Positions 52,448 to 60,453 of a stretch of DNA of 64,000 nt are shown in pieces (within the stretch, counting starts at the first letter, position 1; the number at the start of each line of letters is the position of its first letter). The notes below the pieces were generated by a model. That model was not told where the DNA came from, searched no databases, and was given only the letters and a program-made list of their open reading frames with translations. Source of the stretch: Salinisphaera hydrothermalis. GTDB taxonomy: Bacteria; Pseudomonadota; Gammaproteobacteria; Nevskiales; Salinisphaeraceae. The stretch lies in NCBI RefSeq assembly GCF_040361195.1, contig NZ_APNE01000005.1. One strand, 5' to 3'. The position numbers and the translations under genes were made by a program.

Positions 52448-55400
52448 CTAGCTCTCCTGAACGACATCGCCGGGGCGTAATTCGACACCCGCGATCCTGG
52501 CGAACTCCTTGATATCGAAACCGCTGTCGAACTGCACGCCGTTGGTAATAGAGATGTTTACCGACGCCTGATTCTCCCCCAACACCTCTCGCAGGCTGTT
52601 AACCGTACCTTCGATAATAGCCGCGGTGATTTCGCGTTCCTGAAACCGCACCGTAACCGTGTTTTCGCCTTCACCGATTTCCACGCGCACGCCTTTAAAG
52701 CGGGTTCCAGGCTTGTCTTTGAAGCGGTTGATCACACCAAACACCCGATCGGTGCCGTCCAGAGCGACGCGCTTGCCGTTGAGACGCGCCGGCGTGGTGT
52801 CGTCGATTTGCACTTCCCTGTCGCCGCTGTCGGGGATTTGGAAGTCCGCATTTTTCGTGGCTTCGCCCGCTTCAGCGTAGACCAGGAGGCGCTGTGCGTG
52901 ACCATCAATTTCAAACGGCCCTTCATACACTGTGCCGTCCCTGGGATTCGAACCATCCAGGGTATAGCGCATGCTGGCATCCGGTGTGCACCGCAGGGTC
53001 ACCCGACGCTTGTCACCAGCCGGATCGACCTGATGGCGTATTTTTAGATCCGCCTTCCAGCGAACAGGCTGGCCTGCCTCGTATTTTCCGGTGGTGTCCT
53101 TGACGTAGAAATAGAGCGTGCCGGAATTGGTGGCGAAGTTTTCCAGATCCTCCACCTTTTCATCCGCTTCGCTTACATCGGGCGAAGTGGAGTAATAAAC
53201 CACCGGGCTCTCACCGGCGTTGCGGGGCATGAGACTAAGAATGGATTTGCCGGTTTCCGGGTCCGTGCTCATCGGTGCCACATTGAGGCTAGTCCTTTCC
53301 TTCGGAAAAGGACCTTTTTCGATGTAACCATCCTCGCCTTGGCGCCAACGCCCTTGTTTGAGCGCCTCGGCCTTGAGGGTGTCCATACCGCTGACGCCTG
53401 GCATCCACGGCCAGGCGGGGTTGCTCTTTGCCTTGGCGGTTACATCGCGCCACGGGGTGCGGCGATTATCCTTTCCAGCCGGCCATAGGTATTCCTCGGC
53501 CATGGAGAAATACTGGCCGAAGTCCTCGGTCAGATCCATGGCCAGCTTGTAATTGGCCTTGCCACTGGCCAGAAGTTTCTCGATCTGTACTTCGGCCGAT
53601 TGTTCGCCCGTCCCGAGGCTCAAACCGTTGTCGATCGTGACCCGAATCAAACGATGGCTGCGGTCAATGGAATCTTCATGGGGTAAATAGATGCTGTTGT
53701 AAGCTGCGGACAATGCCCGATTGAAATGCTCACCAGCCTCCTCCAATCGATCGCGCGCCTCTTCATAGAGCGTGTCGCCTGAATTAAGGCGGCTATTGAT
53801 TTGCTCGATCGCATACAGCTCGCGCAGACGGTCTTCCACGGCGTCCGTCAGATGGCTGTCCTGCCCGGTGAGTACCAGCAGGTTATTTTTGTCCTGCTGG
53901 TGATCAAAAAAATTCTGTAATTCATTCGGCGGGACGTTCCCGTCAGGCTTGACCACAATCAGCACACGCGGGCCGCCAAGACGGAGTTCATCTAGCTTGG
54001 GGAGCACCTGCACGTCTTGGTAAGCATTCTTGTGAACCGGATCGAGAATACCTTTAAGCCGGTTGATCAACGCTTGGTCCACCTTGGGCTGAGGCACTTC
54101 CCGCGCGTTTCGCTCGATCTGACGCGACAGGTTCTCAGTTTCCTTGATGAACAGGCGCTGTTCTTCGCGATGCAGATACCAGGCCTGTTCACGTAGCTGT
54201 TTTAGAGCCGTCAAGAAGATGTCGACCTTGCGCTGAGGCGAAACGAGGAACTCGACGACTTCGCTTTCGGTCAGCCCAGTTCGCCCGCCGACCGCGCGAG
54301 ACAGCGAAGAAGCCAGCAGCAATGTCATGACCTGCTGAGCCGCATCCTCTGCGAGATCGGCGTCAATTTCCTCTGCGATTGACCGCCCGTTATCGGCAAT
54401 GTCATGGGTGATCGCCGGCTTTAGGCTCGGCGCGATACGCTCGATCTCGTTCTTGACCTGCGTGTCGTTGAAATCGAGATGCTGGGCGCCAATCAAGTAG
54501 ACATCATCAGTTTCACGCTGCTCGACGCTTTTGAGCAGACGCGCGGTGAACTGCATCAGCCCGCGCGTCTGACGAAAGCCTTCGTTTTCCTTGAACAGCG
54601 CGACCAGATGCTTGAATGACGGATGGAACGGGTACGTTTCGCGCACTTGCTCGGCAATCTGCTCGATGCTAGAGGCCACGATATAGCCACCGTCTTCGGC
54701 TTTTCTGACCTGCTGCGCATATTCCTCGGCAATATCGGCGACGGTGCCTTCGTCAGGTAGTTCGTCGACCAGACGTTTCTTGAGAATGTTGTAGATCTCG
54801 TTGCCAGCCAGATCCACCGGCGTGATCGTCATGGCCTGCCGACGCGCTTCCTGCTGTAGATTCCCGACCGCCTCGGCCAAGGCCTTGGTCTGGTGGCTGT
54901 AACTGCCGGAGAGATTGGCGATGAGAATGCAGCAATTCGGCAATTCAAGCGCCGCGCTCATTAGCGTACTCAGGCTGTAAACCACCATGTCGGCTACGGT
55001 ACCGCCGCCCACCATCTGGGTTGCTGCGTTCTGCAGGTAAGGGGGCAGCTCGTCCAGCAGAATCAGCGTGGGCTTGTCGCCGATGATCTCCTTCCACTTC
55101 TGCTGATCAACCGACTTGGGGCCGTGAATCCAGTGCGGACGAATTGCCTCTTCCTCGCCAAGCTGAGATGCAAGCTCGCCCCATATGTAGTGGTCCGGAT
55201 CATTCCGCCCGTTGAAACCAGCAATACGGGCGTCGCCGAAATCCACTTGTGAGGCCAAGTCGGCCGGCAATACCTCGGAACGCAGGTGCGCGTACTTGGC
55301 CAACAAACCGAGGGCGATCATCATGTGGGTCTTACCACCGCCCATCGCTTGGGTCAGCTCAAACACAGCCTGATCAGATTTCCCAGACAGTCGAAGCATG

Positions 55401-55570
55401 CCTTCCCTAAAGAGCTGCGCCATGCCCTGAGTCACATAGTTGCGGGCGAAGAACTCCCGGCCGTCGCCCGCATCGTTGATCAGATCCGCGAGATTCTCGA
55501 CAGCCTCACTCATCCGGTAATCTTGGATGACAGGATTAAATCGGCAGGCCTGCTTGATTGTCTTGATCAT
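52448..55570 (-). CDS. DUF499 AAA+ ATPase (COG1483-like), first gene of the methylase operon
   Basis: A 1,040-residue ATPase. The N-terminal part has LTQAMGGGKTHMMIALGLL (Walker A GGGKT at 77-81) and LILLDELPPYLQ as Walker B. The long middle is helical; the C-terminal part has Ig-like and beta-rich segments such as LKIRHQVDPAGDKRRVTLRC and YTLDGSNPRDGTVYEGPFEIDG. ATG 55570 is chosen over longer frames since the conserved start follows and GAGGAA precedes it. COG1483 ATPases are known partners of COG1743 methylases and PLD-SNF2 helicases in predicted defence loci. Confidence 0.87.
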   Translation of the reverse strand: MIKTIKQACRFNPVIQDYRMSEAVENLADLINDAGDGREFFARNYVTQGMAQLFREGMLRLSGKSDQAVFELTQAMGGGKTHMMIALGLLAKYAHLRSEVLPADLASQVDFGDARIAGFNGRNDPDHYIWGELASQLGEEEAIRPHWIHGPKSVDQQKWKEIIGDKPTLILLDELPPYLQNAATQMVGGGTVADMVVYSLSTLMSAALELPNCCILIANLSGSYSHQTKALAEAVGNLQQEARRQAMTITPVDLAGNEIYNILKKRLVDELPDEGTVADIAEEYAQQVRKAEDGGYIVASSIEQIAEQVRETYPFHPSFKHLVALFKENEGFRQTRGLMQFTARLLKSVEQRETDDVYLIGAQHLDFNDTQVKNEIERIAPSLKPAITHDIADNGRSIAEEIDADLAEDAAQQVMTLLLASSLSRAVGGRTGLTESEVVEFLVSPQRKVDIFLTALKQLREQAWYLHREEQRLFIKETENLSRQIERNAREVPQPKVDQALINRLKGILDPVHKNAYQDVQVLPKLDELRLGGPRVLIVVKPDGNVPPNELQNFFDHQQDKNNLLVLTGQDSHLTDAVEDRLRELYAIEQINSRLNSGDTLYEEARDRLEEAGEHFNRALSAAYNSIYLPHEDSIDRSHRLIRVTIDNGLSLGTGEQSAEVQIEKLLASGKANYKLAMDLTEDFGQYFSMAEEYLWPAGKDNRRTPWRDVTAKAKSNPAWPWMPGVSGMDTLKAEALKQGRWRQGEDGYIEKGPFPKERTSLNVAPMSTDPETGKSILSLMPRNAGESPVVYYSTSPDVSEADEKVEDLENFATNSGTLYFYVKDTTGKYEAGQPVRWKADLKIRHQVDPAGDKRRVTLRCTPDASMRYTLDGSNPRDGTVYEGPFEIDGHAQRLLVYAEAGEATKNADFQIPDSGDREVQIDDTTPARLNGKRVALDGTDRVFGVINRFKDKPGTRFKGVRVEIGEGENTVTVRFQEREITAAIIEGTVNSLREVLGENQASVNISITNGVQFDSGFDIKEFARIAGVELRPGDVVQES

Positions 55571-56150
55571 GTTCCTCGTATTCCCTGTTGTCGCTCGGCG
55601 AACGCTACCAGTGGCTCGCGTTCCTACCCCAGAACCCTTTATGTGCCTGCGAAGGTGACCGCTTTGCTCACCGCGTTCAAGCTGGCGGCGATGAGTTATG
55701 CTCAATAGCCTCAGCGCGTCAATCGGCGCATTTCTTGAGGTGGCCATTTCCGCACTGATAGGGCCTTCAGATTATTGCGGCGACCGTGCAGCAGCCGGTT
55801 AAGGATGGCCCCGGCGCGGAAAGCCCCAACGCAAGCATCAATAGGCGCTCGACAGATTCAAAGTACAACACGGAATAGATTGACTTTGGAGTCAGATCAG
55901 TCGAGAACCATTCCGGTATCCGGTCCATCAGAATCAGCCTGTCGCTATGCGCGTCAGGCTAACAAGGGAAACCGTAGAGCGCCCATCATACTGTCCGCGT
56001 TGATAGATGGCTTCGGTTTTGAACAAGCCGATCACGGTCTCAGCAATCACCTTGATGCTCCTATGTTTGTCAATCGCTGATGTGGCCCGTTCTGGGACTG
56101 GCCTTGACGAGTTAGTAAGAGCGTTCTACCCAGCCAAACCATCTCCGCGC
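55571..56150. other. Right edge spacer of the island
   Basis: A 580-base stretch with the promoter region of the DUF499 operon and a transposase scrap (see 55934-56080). Other short frames here lack ribosome sites. I see no attachment-site repeat matching the truncated tRNA at 35.17 kb. Confidence 0.5.
55934..56080 (-). pseudogene. C-terminal scrap of an IS3-type transposase OrfB
   Basis: The minus strand encodes DKHRSIKVIAETVIGLFKTE followed by AIYQRGQYDGRSTVSLVSL before a stop. The IAETVIGLFKTEAI part resembles the block after the catalytic Glu region of IS3-family transposases (AExxxGLxKTExI). There is no start, and the domain is cut off on both sides. Confidence 0.55.
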
Positions 56151-56714
56151 TCACAAGTCAGCTGTCCCAAAGGCGCTTACTGACAACACGTATTCCAACT
56201 GCGGACCGGTCTCGATCGCACCAGGCCGGGCAGCTCGCACGCGTTGAACTGCCTCACTCGCCGGCATTCCGAAATACATCAGCAGGCGTGCCGCGACCGT
56301 GCCGGAGCGCCCCAGGCCGCCCATACAGTGCAGCACGATCGGCTCACCCGCCCGCAGGCGCGCGGCAATGGTGTCGATATCCGCCGCCCAGTCGGCCTCG
56401 AATCGCTCGTCCGGAATATCTCGGTTCCGAATCGGCCAGTGCCGCCAATCCAGTCCGCGTGCCCGTGCGGCCTCGCCCAGGCCGGCGACCTGGAGCGTCT
56501 CGAATTCGCGATCCTCGATCAGGCTGATTAGTGTATGCGCCCCCCAGTGTTCGATCACGGCGAGGTCGACTTCCAGATCCCGATGCCAGGCGCCGTGGCG
56601 CCCCCACGGGTATTTCTTGCCCGGGCAGATCGTCATGCCAATGCGCGCACTGGTGCCCGGCACGGTGACCGCGTCGATACGTAGCGGATCCGTGATGCTG
56701 GTACGCCAGTGCAT
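56151..56714 (-). CDS. Dual-specificity (cyclin-dependent kinase inhibitor-like) protein phosphatase
   Basis: A 187-residue phosphatase of the cysteine-based superfamily. The P-loop is HCMGGLGRSGT (HCxxGxxRS) with nucleophile Cys, and an upstream acidic loop with IPDERFEADW could supply the general acid Asp. It resembles CDKN3/KAP-type phosphatases, small tyrosine or dual-specificity enzymes. It is the last gene of a seven-gene cluster; its ATG overlaps the stop of the ADP-ribosylglycohydrolase by one base, so the two are tightly linked. Confidence 0.85.
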   Translation of the reverse strand: MHWRTSITDPLRIDAVTVPGTSARIGMTICPGKKYPWGRHGAWHRDLEVDLAVIEHWGAHTLISLIEDREFETLQVAGLGEAARARGLDWRHWPIRNRDIPDERFEADWAADIDTIAARLRAGEPIVLHCMGGLGRSGTVAARLLMYFGMPASEAVQRVRAARPGAIETGPQLEYVLSVSAFGTADL

Positions 56715-57490
56715 CAGCGGGCCTCCGTCATGACGCGTTGCCGGAACGCCGCGACCACCTCGGCCAATGGCGGGTCCAGACGCTTGAACGCCTCGGCCTC
56801 GATCTCCGGCGGCACGCCATAGAAGGCCTCGGCGATCCCGCCCGTGATGCAGGCCAGTGTGTCGCTGTCGCCGCCGAGCGAGATGGCATTACGGATCGCA
56901 TCCTCGAAATTCTCGGCCTCCAGAAAAGCGGTGATAGCCGGCGGCACCGTCCCTTGGCAGGACACATCGAAGTCGTAGTCGGCGCGGATGTCAGCGAGTG
57001 GCGGGGCCAGATCATAGCCAAATCGCGTCTCGCATTCGCGTCGTATGGTGTCCTTGTCCTGCCCCTGACGGGCCCAGAGAATCGCTGCCGCGACAGCCTG
57101 CGCGCCTTTGATGCCTTCCGGATGATCGTGGGTGGGGGCGGCCGAGGCCGCCGCCTTGTCCAGAACCGACTCCAGATCGTCAAAGGCATAGCCGATCGGG
57201 CTGACGCGCATGGCCGAACCGTTGCCCCAGCTGTAATACGGCCCGGCGTCGTCGGTCCGGGCCCATTGCCGGAACATGCCGCCATAGCTGGCATCGGGGT
57301 AGCGGCGGTACCAGCGCCGCATGGCCTCGCCATAGTCGCCGCCGTGCATCAGCATCTCGGCCAGCGCCACACTCAGGACGGTATCGTCGGTGAAAAAAGC
57401 ATCCTCCCGGAACAGCGGAAAGCGCTTGTCGCGGTGGTTGTCGAACTCGTAGACCGAGCCGACGATGTCGCCGGTAATGGCACCGATCAC
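56714..57490 (-). CDS. ADP-ribosylglycohydrolase (DraG/ARH family)
   Basis: A 258-residue ARH-fold hydrolase. The N-terminal GAITGDIVGSVYEF and FFTDDTVLSVAL hold the first metal ligands (Thr-Asp-Asp), and ISLGGDSDTLACITGGIAEAFYG contributes the second set (Asp-x-Asp-Thr). Such enzymes remove ADP-ribose from protein or nucleotide substrates. I chose GTG 57490 with GGGAGG 5 bases upstream, which gives the usual family N-terminus. It lies in a MoxR/VWA cluster with a phosphatase, hinting at reversible modification as the theme. Confidence 0.9.
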   Translation of the reverse strand: MIGAITGDIVGSVYEFDNHRDKRFPLFREDAFFTDDTVLSVALAEMLMHGGDYGEAMRRWYRRYPDASYGGMFRQWARTDDAGPYYSWGNGSAMRVSPIGYAFDDLESVLDKAAASAAPTHDHPEGIKGAQAVAAAILWARQGQDKDTIRRECETRFGYDLAPPLADIRADYDFDVSCQGTVPPAITAFLEAENFEDAIRNAISLGGDSDTLACITGGIAEAFYGVPPEIEAEAFKRLDPPLAEVVAAFRQRVMTEAR

Positions 57491-57536
57491 TTCAACCTCC
57501 CAAATGTTGGAAAACAAGGCTCAAGAGGGCCGGAGC

Positions 57537-57992
57537 TCACGATCGGCCACCAAGCAGTTGCCGGGCAATCTTCTTGAGCGTGCGCGGGTAGGCCCGGTCC
57601 ACCGGCACGATCAGCAGCCGATCCATTTGCGCGGCCTGATGCCAGACCGAGCCTGGGATCGAGGTGGTCGAACTGGTCGCGACAATCGCCAATGCGGCCC
57701 GCATCCGGCGGCGATAGTCGTCGGTCGAGTCGAGCTCGTGCCGATTGAGCGGGGCCACCTTGAAGTGCTTGGCATCAATGACGAAGCCAAGGCCACCCCG
57801 TCGCGGTTCCGCCACATGAATATCGACGTAGCGCACTTCAGCGCCACCCACGGACTGATAAGTACCGCCGTGGCCGGCCTTGACCCGCCATCCCAGCGGC
57901 TCGAGGGTATCGATGGTCTGGTCGACTACGGCACATTGAAACTGATGCCACGTGTGGTCGATATGATCCGGGTGTCGGAAGCGTTCGAACAT
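57537..57992 (-). CDS. Small protein with PD-(D/E)XK nuclease-like motif
   Basis: A 151-residue protein. The segment VRYVDIHV (Asp57) and, 13 residues later, FVIDAKHFKV (Asp73, Lys75) look like motif II and III of the PD-(D/E)XK nuclease fold, with a preceding Glu52. The rest is helical. No close family is recognised and nuclease activity is only inferred. GGAG lies 9 bases upstream of ATG 57992. It is 46 bases before the ADP-ribosylglycohydrolase. Confidence 0.7.
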   Translation of the reverse strand: MFERFRHPDHIDHTWHQFQCAVVDQTIDTLEPLGWRVKAGHGGTYQSVGGAEVRYVDIHVAEPRRGGLGFVIDAKHFKVAPLNRHELDSTDDYRRRMRAALAIVATSSTTSIPGSVWHQAAQMDRLLIVPVDRAYPRTLKKIARQLLGGRS

Positions 57993-58052
57993 GCAGGGGT
58001 CTCCAGTGTGGTGGTGAGTAACGGGTGAATCGGGATGGCGCGTGGTCATTGC

Positions 58053-59267
58053 TCAGGACTCGGCCAGCCATAGCGACTCGCCCCATGCGGCCGGACGCCG
58101 ACCGCCAGGCGTCAGGGCCCAGAGGACGGGGTAAGCAGGTGCCTGCCCTGGCGCCGGACCGTAGCCATCAGTGAAATAGATCAGCGCCGCCGGCGGCGCT
58201 TCATGGGCGAGCCGCTCGAAAACCGGCGTCAGTGAGGTGCCGCCGCCACCCGCGAAGTCGATCTCGGCCGGATCCCACGGCGCATCGTCGGACACAATGC
58301 GCTCGTGCTGGATCGCGGCATCGCAGAACAGCAGCCGCAGCCGGTAACGCCCGAAGCTGGCCGCCAGGCCGATGAGCTCGCCAAGGAAGACTGGCAGATG
58401 GGCCGCCGTGCTGCCGCTGGTGTCGATGCCGACGGTCAGCGTCAGTTGGCAGCCCCGCCGGCTCGGCAGATACAGCCCCCGATGGATCCCGCGTCGGCTC
58501 GGCGGCAGCCAGTGGCGCTCATCGCCCAGGGTGCGCGTGACGAACCGGGCGAGCACGCGACGCCACGGCACTTGGGCACGACGATAGCCGTCGACCAGCT
58601 GGGCGATGCCGGCCGGCAGTTCGCCGCGCTGGCGTTCGAGCTGCTGGGCCACCGCGACCACCCGGGCCGGCCACTGGCCCCAGTCGCCGTTCGTGTCAAA
58701 ACAGTCGAGGTCGGGATCCCGGACGCTCTCCCCTTCCCCGAATCCCACTCGCAGCTCGTGCTGATCGGCGGATCGCCCGCGGGCCAGGTCACCCGTCTCG
58801 TCATCGGCCAGCCGGGTATATACGGTCTCGGCATTCAGGCCATACCACTCGGCCCGATAGACACAATCGTGCGGCAACCTCAGGCCTTCGTCGCACAGCA
58901 GCGCGTTGACTTCCTGATCCACCGCCACATTCCAGCGCCGGGCTTCACGCGCCCCCCGACGCAACAGATGACGGGCGGCACAATGCCAGACCTCGTGCGC
59001 CAGCACGAACGCACGGTCGGCGGGGCTGAGCGTGTGCAGAAAGCGCGCATCGACGAAGATCCGCTCGCCATCGGTACAGGCGGTGTCGAGCCGGTCGTCG
59101 ACCACCGGCACCAGATCGAGCCGCATGGCGAGCATCGCCACGAATGGCTGACGGAGCATCAACTGTGCACGATCAGTTTCCCAGAGCCGGGCCGCGCTGT
59201 GCTTGAGTGCGACCTCTTCCGGTCCGGGCGCCCGCGGCAGGCCAACGGCGGCCTCTGCACGGCTCAT
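58053..59267 (-). CDS. HExxH metallopeptidase-like / VWA-like protein (DUF2201)
   Basis: A 404-residue protein with two parts. The N-terminal part has FVLAHEVWHCAARH, an HExxH zinc motif, and further histidines and acidic residues as in the putative metallopeptidase domain of DUF2201. The C-terminal part has LTVGIDTSGST (a DxSxS metal-ion-dependent adhesion motif), GGGGTSLTPVF and IYFTDGYG, a von Willebrand A-like fold. Start ATG 59267 overlaps the MoxR stop by ATGA. MoxR ATPases commonly work with VWA proteins as chaperones or co-factors, here likely as a pair. Confidence 0.88.
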   Translation of the reverse strand: MSRAEAAVGLPRAPGPEEVALKHSAARLWETDRAQLMLRQPFVAMLAMRLDLVPVVDDRLDTACTDGERIFVDARFLHTLSPADRAFVLAHEVWHCAARHLLRRGAREARRWNVAVDQEVNALLCDEGLRLPHDCVYRAEWYGLNAETVYTRLADDETGDLARGRSADQHELRVGFGEGESVRDPDLDCFDTNGDWGQWPARVVAVAQQLERQRGELPAGIAQLVDGYRRAQVPWRRVLARFVTRTLGDERHWLPPSRRGIHRGLYLPSRRGCQLTLTVGIDTSGSTAAHLPVFLGELIGLAASFGRYRLRLLFCDAAIQHERIVSDDAPWDPAEIDFAGGGGTSLTPVFERLAHEAPPAALIYFTDGYGPAPGQAPAYPVLWALTPGGRRPAAWGESLWLAES

Positions 59268-60397
59268 GCCGCCACCTGATGCGCCACAAACGCTTCGCCG
59301 TGGCGTTGCGTCCAGCGCTCGAAGCGCGGATGACGCATCAGGCAATCGGTGCGGGCGTTTGTCGTGGCGTCGTTCGGCCCGGTCAGGGCATCGACCATGG
59401 CCATGGCCGCGAAGTCCGACGGCAGCTGTTCGCTGATGTCGAAAAACCCCATGATCAGGCGCTCGCGCGCATCGGCCGGGCCCTGCCAGAGGTAATGCAC
59501 CATGGCCGCACACAGCGCGTAACGCTGATCGGCGCGGTTTGGAATGCGGATACGGGCCTCGCCGCGCATCATGGCGGCGACGTCCGGGATGTCGGCGGCC
59601 CAGCTACGAAACGCCAGGAACTCGGTGGCGGCCCCGCGCCCGACCAGGCCGGTGATCTGCAGCCGCAGGCTGACGGCATCCAGCTCGACCTCCTCGGCCA
59701 GTTGCACGGCGGTGCTCACGCGTTCCCAGGTGCGCGGGCTCGGCCAGCCCCGCTCCACGTCGCCGCCCATGTCAAAAAAGCTTTCCGGTCGGAAATCGAG
59801 AAAGGCGATGACGTCCGGATGCACGTCGTGGGCCACAGCCCAGCGCTTCCACGCCTCATGATCGGGCACGAGATCGAGATGACAGAAGCGATTGGCCAGG
59901 GCGCTCGACAGGCTGAGCGCAACCGCCCGGTCGGTGACGCGGTTGCCGGCCGCACAGATATACCAACCGTCGGGGACCTGGTAGAGATCACCCAGCCGAC
60001 GATCGAGAATCAGTTCGTAGGCGGCCACCTGAAGACTACGATCGGCGGCGGTCAGCTCATCGAACAGAATGATGCCGCGACTGTCCGGATCCCGCGGCCA
60101 TTCGGCGGACAGCAGCCAGTGGACCTCGTCGCCCCGCGGCACCGGCAGGCCGCGCAGATCGATCGGTTCGCGCTGGGACAGCCGGACATCAACGAAGCCG
60201 ATGCCGTGACGGCTGCACAGATCCCGGATCAGGCTGCTCTTGCCCACGCCCGGCGGGCCCCAGAGCATCATCGGCGGAATGGCGCGGGCGCACTCCGGAT
60301 GGGCCCAGAGGCTGCGCAGGTGGTGGTCGATCAGGGTCCCGGCCTGGGCCAGCGTGGCGCCGTCGGCGGGCAGGATATCGGGCGGCGTCTCGGGCAT
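59264..60397 (-). CDS. MoxR-family AAA+ ATPase
   Basis: A 377-residue ATPase with Walker A WGPPGVGKSSLIRDLC, Walker B GIILFDELTAAD and a sensor-1-like CAAGNRVTD. It probably loads or remodels the VWA-like partner encoded by the overlapping downstream gene. The start is uncertain: ATG 60397 or ATG 60445, neither with a convincing ribosome site; I took 60397 for its better fit to family N-termini. Confidence 0.88.
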   Translation of the reverse strand: MPETPPDILPADGATLAQAGTLIDHHLRSLWAHPECARAIPPMMLWGPPGVGKSSLIRDLCSRHGIGFVDVRLSQREPIDLRGLPVPRGDEVHWLLSAEWPRDPDSRGIILFDELTAADRSLQVAAYELILDRRLGDLYQVPDGWYICAAGNRVTDRAVALSLSSALANRFCHLDLVPDHEAWKRWAVAHDVHPDVIAFLDFRPESFFDMGGDVERGWPSPRTWERVSTAVQLAEEVELDAVSLRLQITGLVGRGAATEFLAFRSWAADIPDVAAMMRGEARIRIPNRADQRYALCAAMVHYLWQGPADARERLIMGFFDISEQLPSDFAAMAMVDALTGPNDATTNARTDCLMRHPRFERWTQRHGEAFVAHQVAA

Positions 60398-60453
60398 GGC
60401 GGGAGAAGCTCCGGTGAGTGGTGAAGGATGGCGTCGGTGTGGCATGGCGTGAC

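Noticed and set aside
44170..55570. DISARM or BREX system
   Set aside because: A methylase and SNF2-like helicase are present, but I see no DrmA/DrmB/DrmC-like genes and no PglZ or BrxL-type protein. The DUF499, DUF3780 and DUF1156 families point to a different system.
55775..56080. 101-codon plus-strand gene
   Set aside because: The opposite strand carries a transposase-like segment in the same place, so this frame is its shadow.
35216..56150. Prophage or integrative conjugative element
   Set aside because: There are no integrase, capsid, terminase, relaxase or type IV secretion genes; only IS elements and accessory operons are visible.
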